64,000 nucleotides of DNA from Effrenium voratum (GCA_963377175.1 CAUJNA010002846.1:138501-202500); one strand, 5' to 3'. Positions 46,344-57,781 are shown, counted from the stretch's first letter. The notes: a model not told the origin generated them from the sequence alone. A program made the numbers and translations.

Positions 46344-48095
46344 CAGCGGTACGCCCCGGCCCACGTCCAGCGCCTCCTGCTTCATCGCCGCCTTGCTGGT
46401 TGCCGTTTCGACGGCTCGGTTTGGTGAGGGACGACTCCAACCCCAAACTTCCGGCCGTCTTGAAAGAAAACAACAGGGTCCTCCAGTAGAGAGGTTAGAA
46501 CAAGGGTGCCCATTTTTTCCGGTTTTGTCCATTTTAGTAGGGGAACCCTCCCCCAAAAATGAAACGGTAAAAGGGCACTGGAAAACCTCTCCATTTCCTC
46601 CCTTTTGGACCTGTCCGTGGCGATCGTTCGAATGTGAAATCCACCAATTGATCAACTTTTGAACCGAGGAAATCCGGCGAGCCCAGTGGGGAGTTTATGT
46701 CTTACAAAATGCTTTCCAATCCTTAGTTGTTCAGTAACCCCGGGAAAAAAAGGGAACCCTTTTTGGGGCTTGAACCGAATTTTTAGTGGGGCAGCCACCA
46801 AAAAAAATGGGAAACAGGGTGCCACTGAACAATTGAGAATCATAGTGGGGAAGTTGAGGTTCAAAAGATTCGTCTTCCACAAGCCTGTCAGCTTCTAGCT
46901 GGTCTGGGACTAAGCTTGCATCTGCGAGCCTAGTTAATCACTCAGCTAAGTCCCAGACACGCCAAGTATCTCCTCCTCTTGACGTTTTGAAGAACCTTCC
47001 CACGGTAGATGAGCCTTGTTTTACATCACACAAAAGTGGGTATCGCCTGGGCGCGTGCGCCCTTCTCCCAGCTCGTCAGCCCTGATTCATCAGCTTTGGA
47101 TACATTGACCACCTGCATCTTTCTTTTTTGGGGGGACCTTCTCTTGTGGTTTTCAAGGGAAAGCTAAATGGGCGAGCCCCTTTTTTGCCTCTTTGATCGT
47201 GACTCCGCTGTTTGTGGTGGGAAGCTTTTGTGGCTTGAATCAGGGGTACACTCCAAACACTATGCTCAGCTTCTGAGTCAACCGCGGCTCTCAAAAGTAG
47301 AGACCCTTTGTTGGAGGGGTTTTAAAGGGAAACCACAAGGAACCACCCTCCCGGAGTTCACAACTTTGAGAAACACCCATATTTACTCGCCCAAGAAACA
47401 GAAGGAGCCTGCGGGACCGGTTCCTGTGCAGCTTCCTTTTCCTTGTTTGGGGCAGGGCCACTCTCCCACCAAGAAGCGTGGAAGTGGAGGAGGAAAGGCA
47501 AGTAGTCTTCCAAAAGGCTGTGGGACAACCCATGTACCACAATTGCACCTTGGTATTTTGTTTTAAATGGAACCAAAGACTAGAACCTGCAACATTTTAG
47601 CTCTTTAATTTTGAGCCACACCCAAAACCCTCAGATTCCATGATTCTACCGTGGCTTCCAATGGCCCAAACATGTGAAGGGTCCATGGCTGACAGCCAAG
47701 AGAACTCGCCTAGGAAAAGGCTGTGTCTTTTCTCGAGTTCTTGTTTTTGGGGGGATGGTTTTCTGGGCTGTCAGTTTTCTGATCAAGTTTTAGACTTTTA
47801 GTGATTTAAATAAGAACCCAAGTCTAAGCTAAGGAACCGGATGGCTGGGAACCACCAAGTTGCTTGAAGGAAAAAAGATGCTAAAACTCGTCAGGGGGGT
47901 TCCCCCAAAAAGCACCCGAAAAGGGCACCGGGTGTCTGACCCCGCCGACTCCAGCTATCCGACGAAGCTCCCACGTCGTGTCGTCGCCGTGCCAAGGTGA
48001 GTGTCAGCCATAAAGAGTCTGAGCTTTGTTGACCCGTCGTTTCCGAAGCGAGGGATGCCATAGCGAAATTCATCACTCGTGCGAGACTGGGAATG
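46344..48095 (+). CDS. Spliced gene model, 3 exons, plus strand
   Basis: Exons 46344-46398 (QRYAPAHVQRLLLHRRLA), 47955-47996 (IRRSSHVVSSPCQ) and 48049-48095 (RDAIAKFITRARLGM), joined in phase 1 and 1. Sites: CCTCTGGCAG acceptor, GTTGCC donor; CGACTCCAG acceptor and a perfect GTGAGT donor; TTTCCGAAG acceptor, GTGCAA donor. The last frame stays open for another 24 codons. The opposite strand is also open at 46.4 and 48.0 kb (KAAMKQEALDVGRG; SLWLTLTLARRRHD), so strand is not certain. An F5 and an F12 element lie in the long intron. Confidence 0.4.
46478..46587. mobile_element. F1 TIR element
   Basis: Left end GTCCTCCAG after ACAG; right arm degenerate. On minus its end lies about 20 bp before a T-rich AAG acceptor. 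Confidence 0.78.
46723..46837. mobile_element. F5 TIR element
   Basis: TTAGTTGTTCAGTAACCCC to GCCACTGAACAATTGAG; within the intron between 46398 and 47955. Confidence 0.87.
47302..47380 (+). repeat. F12 dispersed repeat
   Basis: GGTTTTAAAGGGAAACCACA and GAGTTCACAACTTTGAGAAA; second copy at 49522-49598. Confidence 0.78.
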
Positions 48096-48383
48096 GTGCA
48101 ACGTGCAAATCAATCGATAGACAGCCCTCTAATCTCCGGGGGTTTGGCGAAGGGGTCCCATTCACCTTCAAATGCCAGGCTTCAAATTTCACATCCAAAC
48201 CACCGTTGGTTGCGAAAAAGTGTGGCTTCCCTTTTACCTTCAAAACAAAGGTTCAAATTCCAAATGCCCTGCTCTTTCACCAATGCAAACCAACCTGATG
48301 GGTTCTTACTTTCCGAGTGGATGGCACAAATTTTGATTTGCCACTAAAGTGGTCCAAACCCAAACAGTGACGAAAGTCCAGAA

Positions 48384-48519
48384 GTGAATCACAATCAAAA
48401 CCTGGTACTAAAATGGTCTACCCGGAACCATGTAAAAAGTTAAGGCGGCGGCTGCACCCACATATGCCTGGGATTGTCCCTTACTACCCTCCAATTACCC
48501 GGGGTTTGATTGTGGCTCA
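48384..48519. mobile_element. F7 TIR element
   Basis: GTGAATCACAATCAAAACCT to CGGGGTTTGATTGTGGCTC. Confidence 0.88.
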
Positions 48520-48570
48520 AGTGAGGATTGGCCCTTATATACGGCACGCCCGCACCAAAACACTCCCTCT

Positions 48571-48680
48571 ACTTCCTTTTGGTTAAGACCCCTGGAAAAA
48601 ATCAACAACAAGTCCAGTAGTGATACATTCCCTTTAAAACCAAGAGGGGAAATTAAACATGTCCTTAAGCAAATGGAAGT
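48571..48680. mobile_element. F3 TIR element
   Basis: ACTTCCTTTTGGTTAAGACC to TTAAGCAAATGGAAGT. Confidence 0.88.
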
Positions 48681-48687
48681 CTATCTT

Positions 48688-48752
48688 TCTCTCTCTCTCT
48701 CTCTCTCGCTCTGCACCAAAACACTCTGTTTCTCTCTCTCTCTCTCTCTCTT
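48688..48752. repeat. Two CT tracts flanking a repeated motif
   Basis: CT runs either side of GCTCTGCACCAAAACACTC; the CACCAAAACACTC part also occurs at 48552, just before the F3 element, so the tracts may result from local duplication. Confidence 0.7.
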
Positions 48753-49149
48753 TCGAACGTGCCTCGAACGCCTCATCGCTGAGCACTGCGAAGAGAACGC
48801 TACGAGGCTCCTCCGCGAGAACAGCTTCTGGGCATTTTAGCTGCCCTCTACCTGGACCCTCAAAACTCCAATGAAATATTGCAACCTAAAAGCCGGGTTG
48901 ACGTTGGAAGGCGAGCAACATGTCTCGAATTTTAGCAGCTAAGTGGTTGGATTTCAACCACTAAACCACAATGAGCAAGAAATGATTCAAATGCTTCCCA
49001 CCAACAACCATGTCTAGGGGTTGATTTCCAATTTTTGTTCAAGCATCGCTCTTTTCGAACACCAGCTGTTTCCCTGGGTTTCTGATGGTTTCCTGAGATA
49101 TTGCAACCTAAGAGTATGGCTGGTGATCCCATGGAGCCTCAAAACTGGA

Positions 49150-49271
49150 TCACTCCAACGACAGGGCGTTTTCTCGGGTCCGCGAGCCACGGAGCGGCGG
49201 TTTTCGCGGCTCCTTCCAGTCGGCGTCGCTGGTGACGCCGCCGAGGCCGCAGCCCACGATCAAGCCCTCGG
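49150..49271 (-). CDS. Terminal exon candidate, strand uncertain
   Basis: Minus reading: acceptor CGCTCAAG, then EGLIVGCGLGGVTSDADWKE, PRKPPLRGSR, TRENALSLE and TGA, with very high G/C third positions. Plus reading from an acceptor CTCCTTCCAG: GVAGDAAEAAAHDQALGLSE, also plausible. The glycine-rich GLIVGCGLGG run recalls a dinucleotide-binding turn, but no further context supports it. Confidence 0.38.
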
Positions 49272-49394
49272 CTTGAGCGAGAGACAGATCCCCAACCAAA
49301 AGTTTAACCTTTAGTGGGCTAAATGGACACTGCCACTAAACACTAAAAGGCTAAACCGCTAAGGAACCGGATGGCTGGGAGCCACCAAGAAACA

Positions 49395-49522
49395 GACTGT
49401 GGATGGTTGCGAAATCCAGGAATCGCACCACCTAAGAAACCCTGGAATGATTCGATTCGCCTGTGGAAACCAACAAACAACGGTTTCCCATGGTTTCAAA
49501 TGGTGCAGGGTTTTGTCGGCCC
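49395..49522. mobile_element. F2 TIR element, right end degenerate
   Basis: GACTGTGGATGGTTGCGAAATC start; ends GGGTTTTGTCGGCCCA, where an F12 repeat begins. Confidence 0.78.
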
Positions 49523-49598
49523 ACTTTTGGACGGGTTTTCAAGGGAAACCAGAAGGGACCACCTACCTGGGGTTCACAATTTTGAGAAACACCCATTG
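49522..49598 (+). repeat. F12 dispersed repeat
   Basis: GGGTTTTCAAGGGAAACCAG and GGTTCACAATTTTGAGAAAC, following an F2 copy. Confidence 0.78.
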
Positions 49599-49794
49599 CT
49601 GGTGCGACATCGGGGCATGAGAAATGGAACGACCCCTAAAACCATCCCCGAGTTGGTTTCTTTTTTCGGGAACCCCCAGGCTGCATTCCCTCATCCCTAT
49701 CGCACCAGCAAGATCATGTTGACCTCGGCTGGCTGGAAATGGGCGTCCATGTGAACAGAGACCCACAGGTCCAGCAGTGTTCTTCGGATCAAAC

Positions 49795-49908
49795 ACTTCC
49801 ATTTGGTTTTTCGACCCCTGGAAAAAAAAAGACGTATTTCCGGCAGTGCGTGATAGATTCCCTTTAAAAACAGGGGAAAACGAACAATATGCTTAAGCAA
49901 ATGGAAGA
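49795..49908. mobile_element. F3 TIR element
   Basis: ACTTCCATTTGGTTTTTCG to GCTTAAGCAAATGGAAG. Confidence 0.88.
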
Positions 49909-50694
49909 AAGCAGATTCTGGTTGGTCATGTCTTGTTGAGCCCGGATCAACCCCAGTTTGGTCAAAGGGGTGCCTATGGTGTGGTGGAGGTTTTAATTTT
50001 TTGGTGGGGAACACCCCCCCAAATCAATGAGTTGGGATTGATTGATCTGGGAGCAACATTACCAGTGTCTAATTCTTTGAGGCTCGGTACTCTTTTGTGT
50101 GTGGAAGCTGAAGGCAGGAAACCCGAAATCCATTTTGAGGGCTCCCTTATTTTGAGGCACCCAGTGGGTGCATTGGGGTGCAGTTGGGTGAAAGTACATG
50201 GCGCAATGTTCATGCTGGTTTCTCCTGCCTTACTTACAAACAGGGAATAGTGCCATCTGTGTCTAACTCTCTGAGATCTTGATCTTTATACTGTTTGGGA
50301 AAACCAATTTAGCGATTGGGCCAATCCACTCATATTTCAGATGTTCTTTTCCAAACCACAAAACATGCTTGATTCTGGCCCAATTTGATGACCCTTAAAT
50401 GCCGAATATAATTGCGAAAGAGATCCCGGCATTTTGTTGATGTCAGCAGGGACACGGAACATTGACTTTTTGAACAACCTTTAGTGGATGCTTTTTGGGT
50501 TGTTTCCCTTTGCCCCCCCCCGCAAATCAATACGATTCCCGGAATCAAAAGGGATCCCACCAAGGAAGACCCTCCCTGTGACCAAACACACGAAACAAAG
50601 GCAGACCAATGTGCGAGCTGATGCGGCCGGACTGATCTGGCGGCCAAGGCAGTTTACGAACAGAGCCAGAGCGCGCAACTCGTCTCTATCGTAC

Positions 50695-50825
50695 CGCTTG
50701 AAGCATTGACACAGCGGCTTCCTTCTTCGTGCGTATGTGCCGCACCAAAGTTTCTTGGATTGGAGCATAGCCAACTGCGTCCAGCCAGGCACCGAAGGAA
50801 TCTCCGCCCGCAAGCTGCCAGTCAC
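50695..50825 (-). CDS. Exon, hypothetical
   Basis: 131 bp: acceptor GGCGGCAG, donor GTACGA, two bases plus 43 codons. Peptide DWQLAGGDSFGAWLDAVGYA, then PIQETLVRHIRTKKEAAVSM, LQA: an aromatic/glycine stretch followed by an amphipathic helix, very protein-like. A longer open frame on the same strand and Pro/Ser-rich plus frames also exist. Confidence 0.42.
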
Positions 50826-51161
50826 CTGCCGCCAAGTATCTGCAGTTCCGTCTTTTTCTGCTGTTATTTTTTTTGTCATGAGAACAGATCCCTATCCCAA
50901 GGCCATTGCATCTTTGACCAAATAAACATCACCTCAACCAAGTCAAATGCCAAAATAGAACCCGAACATAATCAGACTGAACATCCGGGTACCCAAGTTT
51001 GGGATCTTTTGGCTTGGCAGGGGAAACAAACAAGTCGACACAAAACTGGCCAAGCCCCCAAAAAGTGACAGTTTCAGGAACTGAGGGAGTGAGTGTTGAA
51101 AGGTTGCCGATGTTGCGACAGGACGCCTTTTTTGGGGGACCAGGTTGTCACCCTTCCCGAC

Positions 51162-51300
51162 TCAAACTTCGCGAGCCCGCGAAGGGACGCCAGGGGCCCC
51201 TGGCACGCGCCCACACTCGGAGGTTCGCCTATCGGGCGAAGGGAACTTGGATCCCCTCGCTTCCCGTCGAGTGGATAGACCAACCGAGGGCCACGAATTG
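51162..51300. CDS. Coding-like island, strand uncertain
   Basis: Plus reading after an acceptor TTCGCGAG: PAKGRQGPLARAHTRRFAYR then AKGTWIPSLPVEWIDQPRAT. Minus reading: SLRPIGEPPSVGACQGPLAS then LRGLAKFESGR before a GTGACA donor. Both are well composed; neither has both splice sites strong. Confidence 0.35.
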
Positions 51301-51408
51301 GACGCGCTTGGCATGGTTTGGTGGTTCAGCGTGCTTGGCTTGGACCTGCAATTTTTATTCAGATCCTGAGTGGATTGGCCAGAAACAAGTGTCCAAACGT
51401 TTTGTCTA

Positions 51409-51529
51409 CCCAGAGGCTCCCGGATGTATTTAGGGCCCTCAAACAGCCAGGTTTTGAGACCCCCAAACACCTCCGCGGCGTCCAATGGAGGGGTCGGGTC
51501 TTCCATTGAAAGCCCCAGGAGCGTCTGGG
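51409..51529. mobile_element. F13 palindromic element, complete
   Basis: CCCAGAGGCTCCCGGATGT to GAAAGCCCCAGGAGCGTCTGG, with GGTTTTGAGACCCCCAAACA inside. Confidence 0.8.
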
Positions 51530-51902
51530 TAAGCCACATGATCCAAACCCAAAAAGTAAGTCCAGGAACCAAGACTCACGAACGAGCGCCCAAATGTTCT
51601 CGCACGGGGGCTTAGCCAAAGGGTAAATCTCGTGCAGCAATTGGTCAAATATTTGCTTTTGGGGAGGAACCCCCTACCCCGCGAAAAAATAAATCCAAAA
51701 AATGGAGGTCACTTTCTTGGGCGGTGATTGTAATGTATGCTTGGGCGATCACGTTCTGGGGTTTAGCTCTTGCTTGAAAAAGGCTCTGGCGGCCGAGGAA
51801 AAGTGACATCCATATAGGACAGCCCCCCCTAAATCGAGCGGCTTCCCTTTAGAAGAGATGCACAAGGCTTGCCTTTGGGCGGCTTCCGCGCACCCCCTAC
51901 TT

Positions 51903-52100
51903 TGGATGGACGAAATCCGTTCGCGCCGCTTTGAAACTCTTGAAACCATCGCTTGTTGGTATTTACGCGGAGCTTATTACAAACCAAACCATCCCCCGAA
52001 ACCCGAAACCCTCCCCCCCAACCCCACCAACCCCAACCCCCTGCAGAACCGGTTTCCTAGACGGTTTCCTAGCTGCGGAACGGATTCCGCGCAACCATCC
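51903..52100. mobile_element. F2 element with internal C-rich expansion
   Basis: GGATGGACGAAATCCGTTCG start; ends GGATTCCGCGCAACCATCC; the middle has a 70 bp CCCCAACC-rich stretch absent from other copies. F4 follows directly. Confidence 0.75.
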
Positions 52101-52173
52101 CTCGGTTGCTTTCTGCTCTGGAACACCCATTAGTTGGATTAAAGTCCAAACAGCCAAGCAAAATGCACCAAAG
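52101..52173. mobile_element. F4 element, internal deletion
   Basis: CTCGGTTGCTTTCTGCTCTG joined to the ACCCATTAGTTGG part; directly follows an F2 copy. Confidence 0.8.
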
Positions 52174-52254
52174 ATCCACTGGCCTCAGTTTTGAACACAC
52201 GAGGTGGCTTTGGGAGCCTTGGGATCCTGACGCTTCGGCTGTTTAGTTCTGTTT

Positions 52255-52356
52255 ACCTAGACTCTCCCTCTGACCCTTAAAAAGTGGTTGGTCATTACCC
52301 AAAATAAAGATTCGGTCAAATGGGCCCATTTTTTAAAGGGTCATGGAGACTCTAGG
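52255..52356. mobile_element. F6 palindromic element
   Basis: ACCTAGACTCTCCCTCTGAC to GGGTCATGGAGACTCTAGG; carries GGTTGGTCATTACCC and GATTCGGTCAAATGGGCCC like 53509. Confidence 0.9.
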
Positions 52357-52372
52357 TAGTTGGTTTAGTGGT

Positions 52373-52490
52373 CTAGGTCCTCCAGATTTGAGAGCTTAGA
52401 ATAAGGGCACCAACTTTTTTCGGTTTTGTCTGTTTTAGTAGGGAAAGCCTCCCCCCAAAAAAGGGTAAAAGGGCACTAGTGGGGGACCTA
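52373..52490. mobile_element. F1 TIR element, ATTTGAG subtype
   Basis: CTAG left, right end GTGGGGGACCTA; lies 17 bp after an F6 copy. Confidence 0.85.
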
Positions 52491-53239
52491 CTGGTAGGGA
52501 TTCCATTTCACAAGTCAAACTTTCAGAAGGCTTGGGATCTGAGGACTGCCCAGAACGTACGGAAGAATACCCAAATAGATAGACCGATACGTAGGGTGGG
52601 TGTGGGAATGATTTCTCCCACTTCGAAGCCTCAGTTTCCACAATGGAACCTACCCTGAAGGTCAGCCACGGGGTGGACGCCCAGCCCTGTTGCAAGAAAA
52701 TCAACCCATACTCAACCGCAAACACATGGCACATTCCGGTAAATGTCTCAACTCAACTTTTTAGGGCAAGCGTCTTTTATTGGACCACTTCCCGACTGGC
52801 TAAAAGACATTCTTGTAGACACAAGTTCCCGTGGCATGGCGGGAATGGCATGGAGTCCACCGTGCCCATGAAAAAAAAACATTTGGGTGTGCCTTTTTTG
52901 AGGGCACCCTCCCACCCCCCAAAAAAAAGAGGTTGGTAGTTCGTGTTTGGCTTCAGTCAAAGCAACCAAAAGAAGGTCCCCCCCCGGAAAAAAGAAAATA
53001 CACAAGAAGGAAAACATGGGTTTTCCCTTTGGCTTCTCTTCAACCCAGCCAACAGAAGGTTCCCCCCACCCCCCGCCCCTCCCCCCCCCCCTAAAAAACA
53101 AAGAAGGTAAAATAACAACCCTCCCCCAATATGGTGGGCTTTTCCTGCGGCTTCCTTTCAACCCAACCAAAAAACAGGTTCTCCCCCTTCCAATAAAAAA
53201 ACCAAAGACCGACCCATTTTGGTTTCGCCCCCGGCAAAC

Positions 53240-53346
53240 CTCTCCCAAGACTCGCCTTCCGGAGGATCCCCGGAGGCTCCAGCTGAAAGCCGCGGGGCTC
53301 CAAACCTGACCCGCGGCCCGCGCCCCAAACATCCACAATGTTCAGT
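53240..53346 (-). CDS. Exon candidate, strand uncertain
   Basis: 107 bp: acceptor GAGCCCAG, donor GTTTGC. Peptide LNIVDVWGAGRGSGLEPRGF then QLEPPGILRKASLGR. A plus frame ending in a stop (TRLPEDPRRLQLKAAGLQT) is also possible. An internal 23 bp GT...AG stretch could be read as a tiny intron, which I do not favour. Confidence 0.32.
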
Positions 53347-53508
53347 CTGGGCTCAGCATCAGTGAGTTGTGACTCAAAACGCTCAAAAGGGGTTTGCAAC
53401 TTAGGGAATCCTCCTATTTTGGTTGGTGTATTCCTCTTAAGGTCCAACACGGGCTGGAAAAAAAGACAACGGCTGCGGCTCTTGTTTCGGCATTCGGTTG
53501 ACGAATCT

Positions 53509-53612
53509 ACTTGGACTCTCCACGACCCTGAAAAAACTGGTTGGTCATTACCGAAAAGAGAGATTCGGTCAAATGGGCCCATTTTTAAAGGGTCAGAAGG
53601 AGAGTCCAGGTA
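53509..53612. mobile_element. F6 palindromic element
   Basis: ACTTGGACTCTCCACGACCC to GGGTCAGAAGGAGAGTCCAG; same GATTCGGTCAAATGGGCCC core as 52255. Confidence 0.88.
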
Positions 53613-54131
53613 CCTGGACTGCAAACTTTGCTTAAAACGCAAGTGGTCCCAAGCTAGAAAAAGTGACGCTTCAAGCGCTGGAGGAGCTGCGGGAAGTCAG
53701 ACCCAACAGAACAACTCCGAGCGAGACAATACCCGTGAAGGGCATGTCCTGAAATAGGAGTTGGACCCCTAGAACCATGTTGTTGTTTTGCGAGTTGGTT
53801 CGATTTGGTTCGATTTTTGCTGCTTTAGTTTGCGATTTGGCTCGGTTGTGCTATGAAACCAACATCTCGAGAAAGGGAGAAGCTGCCATGTAGGAGCCTT
53901 ATTTGGGTCCTTTTTTTCTTCGCGCGGTGACCCGTTTTGGGAGGGGGGGGAGGTTAAGGGAGACCAAAAGGATACCAACCATTTTGGGGAGGAGGGGGGG
54001 GGAGTCTGAAAAAAGAGAAACCCACCTCTCTCTGCATGAGGTATGGCAATAGGGCCGCCGCTTCAGCCCTTTTGATCGGTTGGTTTGGTTAGGAAAACAA
54101 AGGGTTCCACTGGTTTAGATTGGCTTTATGA

Positions 54132-54245
54132 ACTTCCATTTGGTTAAGGCCCCAGGAAAAATGAGACAAATATGTCCAGTGGTGATGAATTCCTTTTAAA
54201 ACCAACCAGGGAAAATAACACATATTCATTTCAGCCAATGGAAGT
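54132..54245. mobile_element. F3 TIR element
   Basis: ACTTCCATTTGGTTAAGGCC to TTTCAGCCAATGGAAGT. Confidence 0.88.
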
Positions 54246-54383
54246 AGCTCAAAACCTGGGTTCACATAGTTTCCGTGACTCATCTCAGATCTGCCAAAAC
54301 TGAGTAACTTTTAGTGGGCTTAGATTGGTTTATGAACCATTTACCAGGGGAAGTCGGGTGGGTCTCCTTGACCCTTGCCTTAG

Positions 54384-54481
54384 CCGCCCACTTCCGCGCC
54401 TTGCACCACGTCGCCCCGCACTTGTCGTCCGAAGAAGTCCGCCAGGCGCTTCGCCTCGGGGAACGGAAATCCATCGCGCCG
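54384..54481 (+). CDS. Exon, plus strand
   Basis: 98 bp: acceptor TTGCCTTAG after a good pyrimidine tract, donor GTTTCA. Peptide AHFRALHHVAPHLSSEEVRQ then ALRLGERKSIAP. Minus frames here (DGFPFPEAKRLADFFGRQV; DDKCGATWCKARKWAAK) are open too, but lack a matching acceptor. Confidence 0.38.
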
Positions 54482-54755
54482 GTTTCAGCTTTGGGGCTGT
54501 GTCCAACCTTAATTCTAGGGGTAACTTCCCCATTCTTTCCAGGGATCCTTCTAGAAAACCACCAAAAACCCGCGGGAAATGGCTGGTTTTTGAAAAGAAC
54601 GATGGATGGCTGAAAAGAATGGGGAATCAACCCCTAGATTAATTTTGTACCCCCCCCCCCGCCCCGGCCCCACCCCCCCGAACAGGGACCTCTTAGACCT
54701 TAGACCCCCCCCGTTTCTGGGGTCCACGACTGCGGCTTTTCCGAATCGGCAACAC

Positions 54756-54881
54756 CCAGAGGCTCCTGGCTTTGGCTTTCAATGGAAGACCCGACCCCTG
54801 CATTAGACATGCCGGGAATCGGTGTTTAGGGGTCTCAAAACCTGGCTGTTTGAAGGCCTTAAATACATCGGCAGCCTCTGA
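54756..54881. mobile_element. F13 palindromic element, opposite orientation
   Basis: CCCAGAGGCTCCTGGCTTTG to TACATCGGCAGCCTCTGAG. Confidence 0.8.
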
Positions 54882-54932
54882 GAAGGAGAAATGCCAAATG
54901 GGTGGCTCGTCTTTTGGGGGACCCACACAAGT

Positions 54933-55025
54933 ACTTCCGTTTGGTTTTTCGACCCCTGGAAAAAATGAGAAAATATGTCCAGTAGTGATAGATTCCCTTT
55001 AAAAACCAACAGGGGAAAATAAACT
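54933..55025. mobile_element. F3 element, right end lost
   Basis: ACTTCCGTTTGGTTTTTCG to GGGGAAAATAAACTGTG; an F1 copy begins 15 bp later. Confidence 0.8.
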
Positions 55026-55039
55026 GTGTTCAACTTCTG

Positions 55040-55141
55040 CTAGGTCCTCGTTCGTATAAGGGTACCAACTTTTCTGTAGTCTATTTCAGTAGGGGAACCC
55101 TCCCCCAAAAAAGGGCAAAAGGGCACTACTGGGGGACCTAG
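55040..55141. mobile_element. F1 TIR element, shortened left arm
   Basis: CTAGGTCCTCG then directly TATAAGGGTACC; right end intact. Confidence 0.82.
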
Positions 55142-56257
55142 CACACAATTCCGGTGGTCCTTTTGTTTCCCCCCCCCCCCCAAAAAAAAAAACAACAACA
55201 AAAAGACAGACCCAAAATGGTCGTTGGGGTATCTTATTCTGCGTTGATCCCTTGCCAAGTGGGAGAAACAATTGCGGGGATACGGATTCAAATCGCAACT
55301 CAAGCTGGTTCAGCACTGCTTCAAACCCCCTACTGGCTCAAAACTGGGCCAAAAGCACCAGCCATAGAAACTCTTCTGCCTCGCTCCCTGCCTGGTTTGT
55401 TGATCCTTTGCTAACAGCTAAACTTAAGTGCAGTATGTCAGACATTCCTCGGAAAAAAAGGAAAACAAAACCAACAAAAAACATGAAATCACTCTCACGC
55501 GCATGCGAGCGCACGTGAACCAAATAAAGACCGACCAGGCGTACACTGTCCGGTCAAACGAATTCGTCGAAGGTTTTCCCATATTGCTTGTGACGGTGTT
55601 TTCCAGTTAAACCACCATGATCATGTACCAATGAGAAACTAACTACAAGAATGTTAAGTATTAATGGATGTAGGACTATTGATAAACATTCCACCCGAAA
55701 TCCAGGATGCAAAAAAATATTTGTTCATCATGTTGGTCAAGGGCAAAAATGCCTCCGATGGGCCCAATGTCAGGTAAATCCTCCTACAAAAACGGCCATG
55801 GCCAGCAAGTCACGTAAGCAAACACTAGGGGTTCATTTTCAGTGGGAGGCTGCAAAACACAACATGTTTGTGCTACCATACCAAGAGTTGTAAAGTTCAT
55901 TCAGTCATCCCCTTTTGTTACCAATATAAAGCAAATGGTGCCTGTACTCTTGGTGTAGCAAACTCCGACTTTGTGCTTTGCTGGTTTAGGGAGGACAGGG
56001 AAGCGGACAACTGGACAACCACTTGTCCCATGTCCTGTTGGGGTTAATTAGATGGCACGAATTGCTAAAGCGATTAGCTTTTTGCCATGGGAACAACACC
56101 AAAAACAAAACCAACAAAAAAGCTTGCCAACAAAACTAAACGCAAAAAAAAACAGCTTGCCAACAACCGTGAAGTAACCCAACATGGGGGGGAGAAGTTG
56201 CGGCAACCCTTCAGCACCGCCAAGCCCCTCGTTGCCCCTCGTTCCCCAAAAACTGAG

Positions 56258-56385
56258 GCACTGGCGCGTGGCCGCTCCTGATGGGAACCGCCGTTCGGTT
56301 GCGTTTTGACCTGGACCTCGCCTTCCGGACGTTCTGGACGAAGGACCCCCACGCTGCGGGGGTCCTAAGGATTACTCTCCTTGAG
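56258..56385 (+). CDS. Exon, plus strand
   Basis: 128 bp: acceptor AAAACTGAG, donor GTTGAC. Peptide TGAWPLLMGTAVRLRFDLDL, then AFRTFWTKDPHAAGVLRITL, LE, with G/C-ending codons extending into GC-poorer sequence. A minus frame with acceptor CCCCCGCAG (WGSFVQNVRKARS) competes. Confidence 0.38.
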
Positions 56386-56485
56386 GTTGACCAAAGATGT
56401 TCTAACCCCAGCTTATTCATAGAAAAGGTGCTTCTGCAACTGGGTTTCGTATCATCACTTTGCTGCTGCCACTGGCAGGATGATC

Positions 56486-56582
56486 TTCTTCCATTTGGTT
56501 CAGACCCCTGAAAACATAAACATACTTCCAGTAGTGACAACTTCTTTTTAAAACCAACAAGGGAAAATAAACACAGAAAGAA
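56486..56582. mobile_element. F3 element, right end lost
   Basis: TTCTTCCATTTGGTTCAGAC to AGGGAAAATAAACACAG. Confidence 0.8.
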
Positions 56583-56936
56583 CAAAAAAACACTATTCTT
56601 AACGATTAACTGGTTCATAAACCAGGGGTCCAATCAGAAAACACATGGTGACCATAGGCGTCTTTTTAGGTTGGACATAGATGGGTGTCCCTGGTAGATG
56701 AGAAAAAACCACCAGGTAAATCAGGAATCGAACCCCATCTATTTTGTTCGACCAAGACAACCAAAAAGGGCACCTATGCCCAAGACATGCTGCCTTTCTT
56801 GGTTGCAACGACCCCTCTCCATGCCAATCTTCTTTCAACTTGGTGCCCAGGCCATAGGGAACCAAGGCCAGAAACCACACAGGAGAGCAAATGCTGCAAC
56901 CCTGCCACAAGTTTTCAACTGGGTCCAATTCGGCTT

Positions 56937-57058
56937 CTAGGTCCTCCAGTAGAGGTTCGGTTCGAATAAGTTGGTACCAACTTTTTTCGGTTTTGTCCAA
57001 TTTAGTAGGGGAACCCTCCCGCAAAAAAAGGGTAAAAGGGCACTACTGCGAAACCTAG
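56937..57058. mobile_element. F1 TIR element
   Basis: CTAG both sides; right arm CTGCGAAACCTAG. Confidence 0.82.
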
Positions 57059-57739
57059 GCATTCGGATCACACCAAGTTCCAAGCAACAAGTGAGGTCCA
57101 AAGATCGGTTACAAAAATAGCTATATATAGCCAAGTGGTCGGTCCCCATTCCGTCATAACTCTGACTGAAGCTAGCAACCATTTCGCCAAGTCCCGTCCA
57201 AAAAACTCTGGATTTCATCAGTTGATGCAGGATTTGGTCCATCCGCAGTTGCCAAAGCTGTTGCTTTCCGACCGAACATGATGAGCAAAAAGCTTTATGG
57301 TCGGAAAATGAAATGAAATAAGATTTTGCTTTCCAAAAAGCTTTATGGACTTTGATGAGCTTGATTCTGGTCCATATTTTTTTTCCAACCGGAAGATGAA
57401 ACATAGTTTCAACAGAGCTCCCGCTTGCCTGTGACACTAAACTGGCATTTCCAGCCCTTTGATTACTTTGTCAGGTTAAACAGAGAACATTTGAGACTCG
57501 ATTCGGGAGAAGGTTCGCCAGCAACATCTAATCGTGTTGTTTGCCGCTCAATCAAATGCCTTCCCAAGAAGTGACTCCACTCAGAATGTGCCACGTGTCA
57601 ACCAAATCCCTTTTTCCAAATAAGCAAAGACCAACAATCCCGGCAAACGACCCAGGTGTTCTCCGAACTGTGTGGGGAAAATGCAAATCAACCGCAAAGG
57701 GCCCAAAAAGTGATCGCGGAGCTCGGCATTGGCGCTCAC

Positions 57740-57781
57740 CTGTTTGAGGGACCCTTTCTCCTCCACTTACTTCTTCGCCCC
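57740..57781 (-). CDS. Short exon with strong splice sites
   Basis: 42 bp between a long T-rich acceptor ending TTTGTCCAG and a GTGAGC donor. Peptide GEEVSGGERVPQT. An internal GTAAGT offers a still shorter exon. Splice context good, content too short to prove coding. Confidence 0.35.

Noticed and set aside
53240..53346. 23 bp micro-intron inside the exon
   Set aside because: GT...AG of this size occurs by chance, and the unspliced frame is open.
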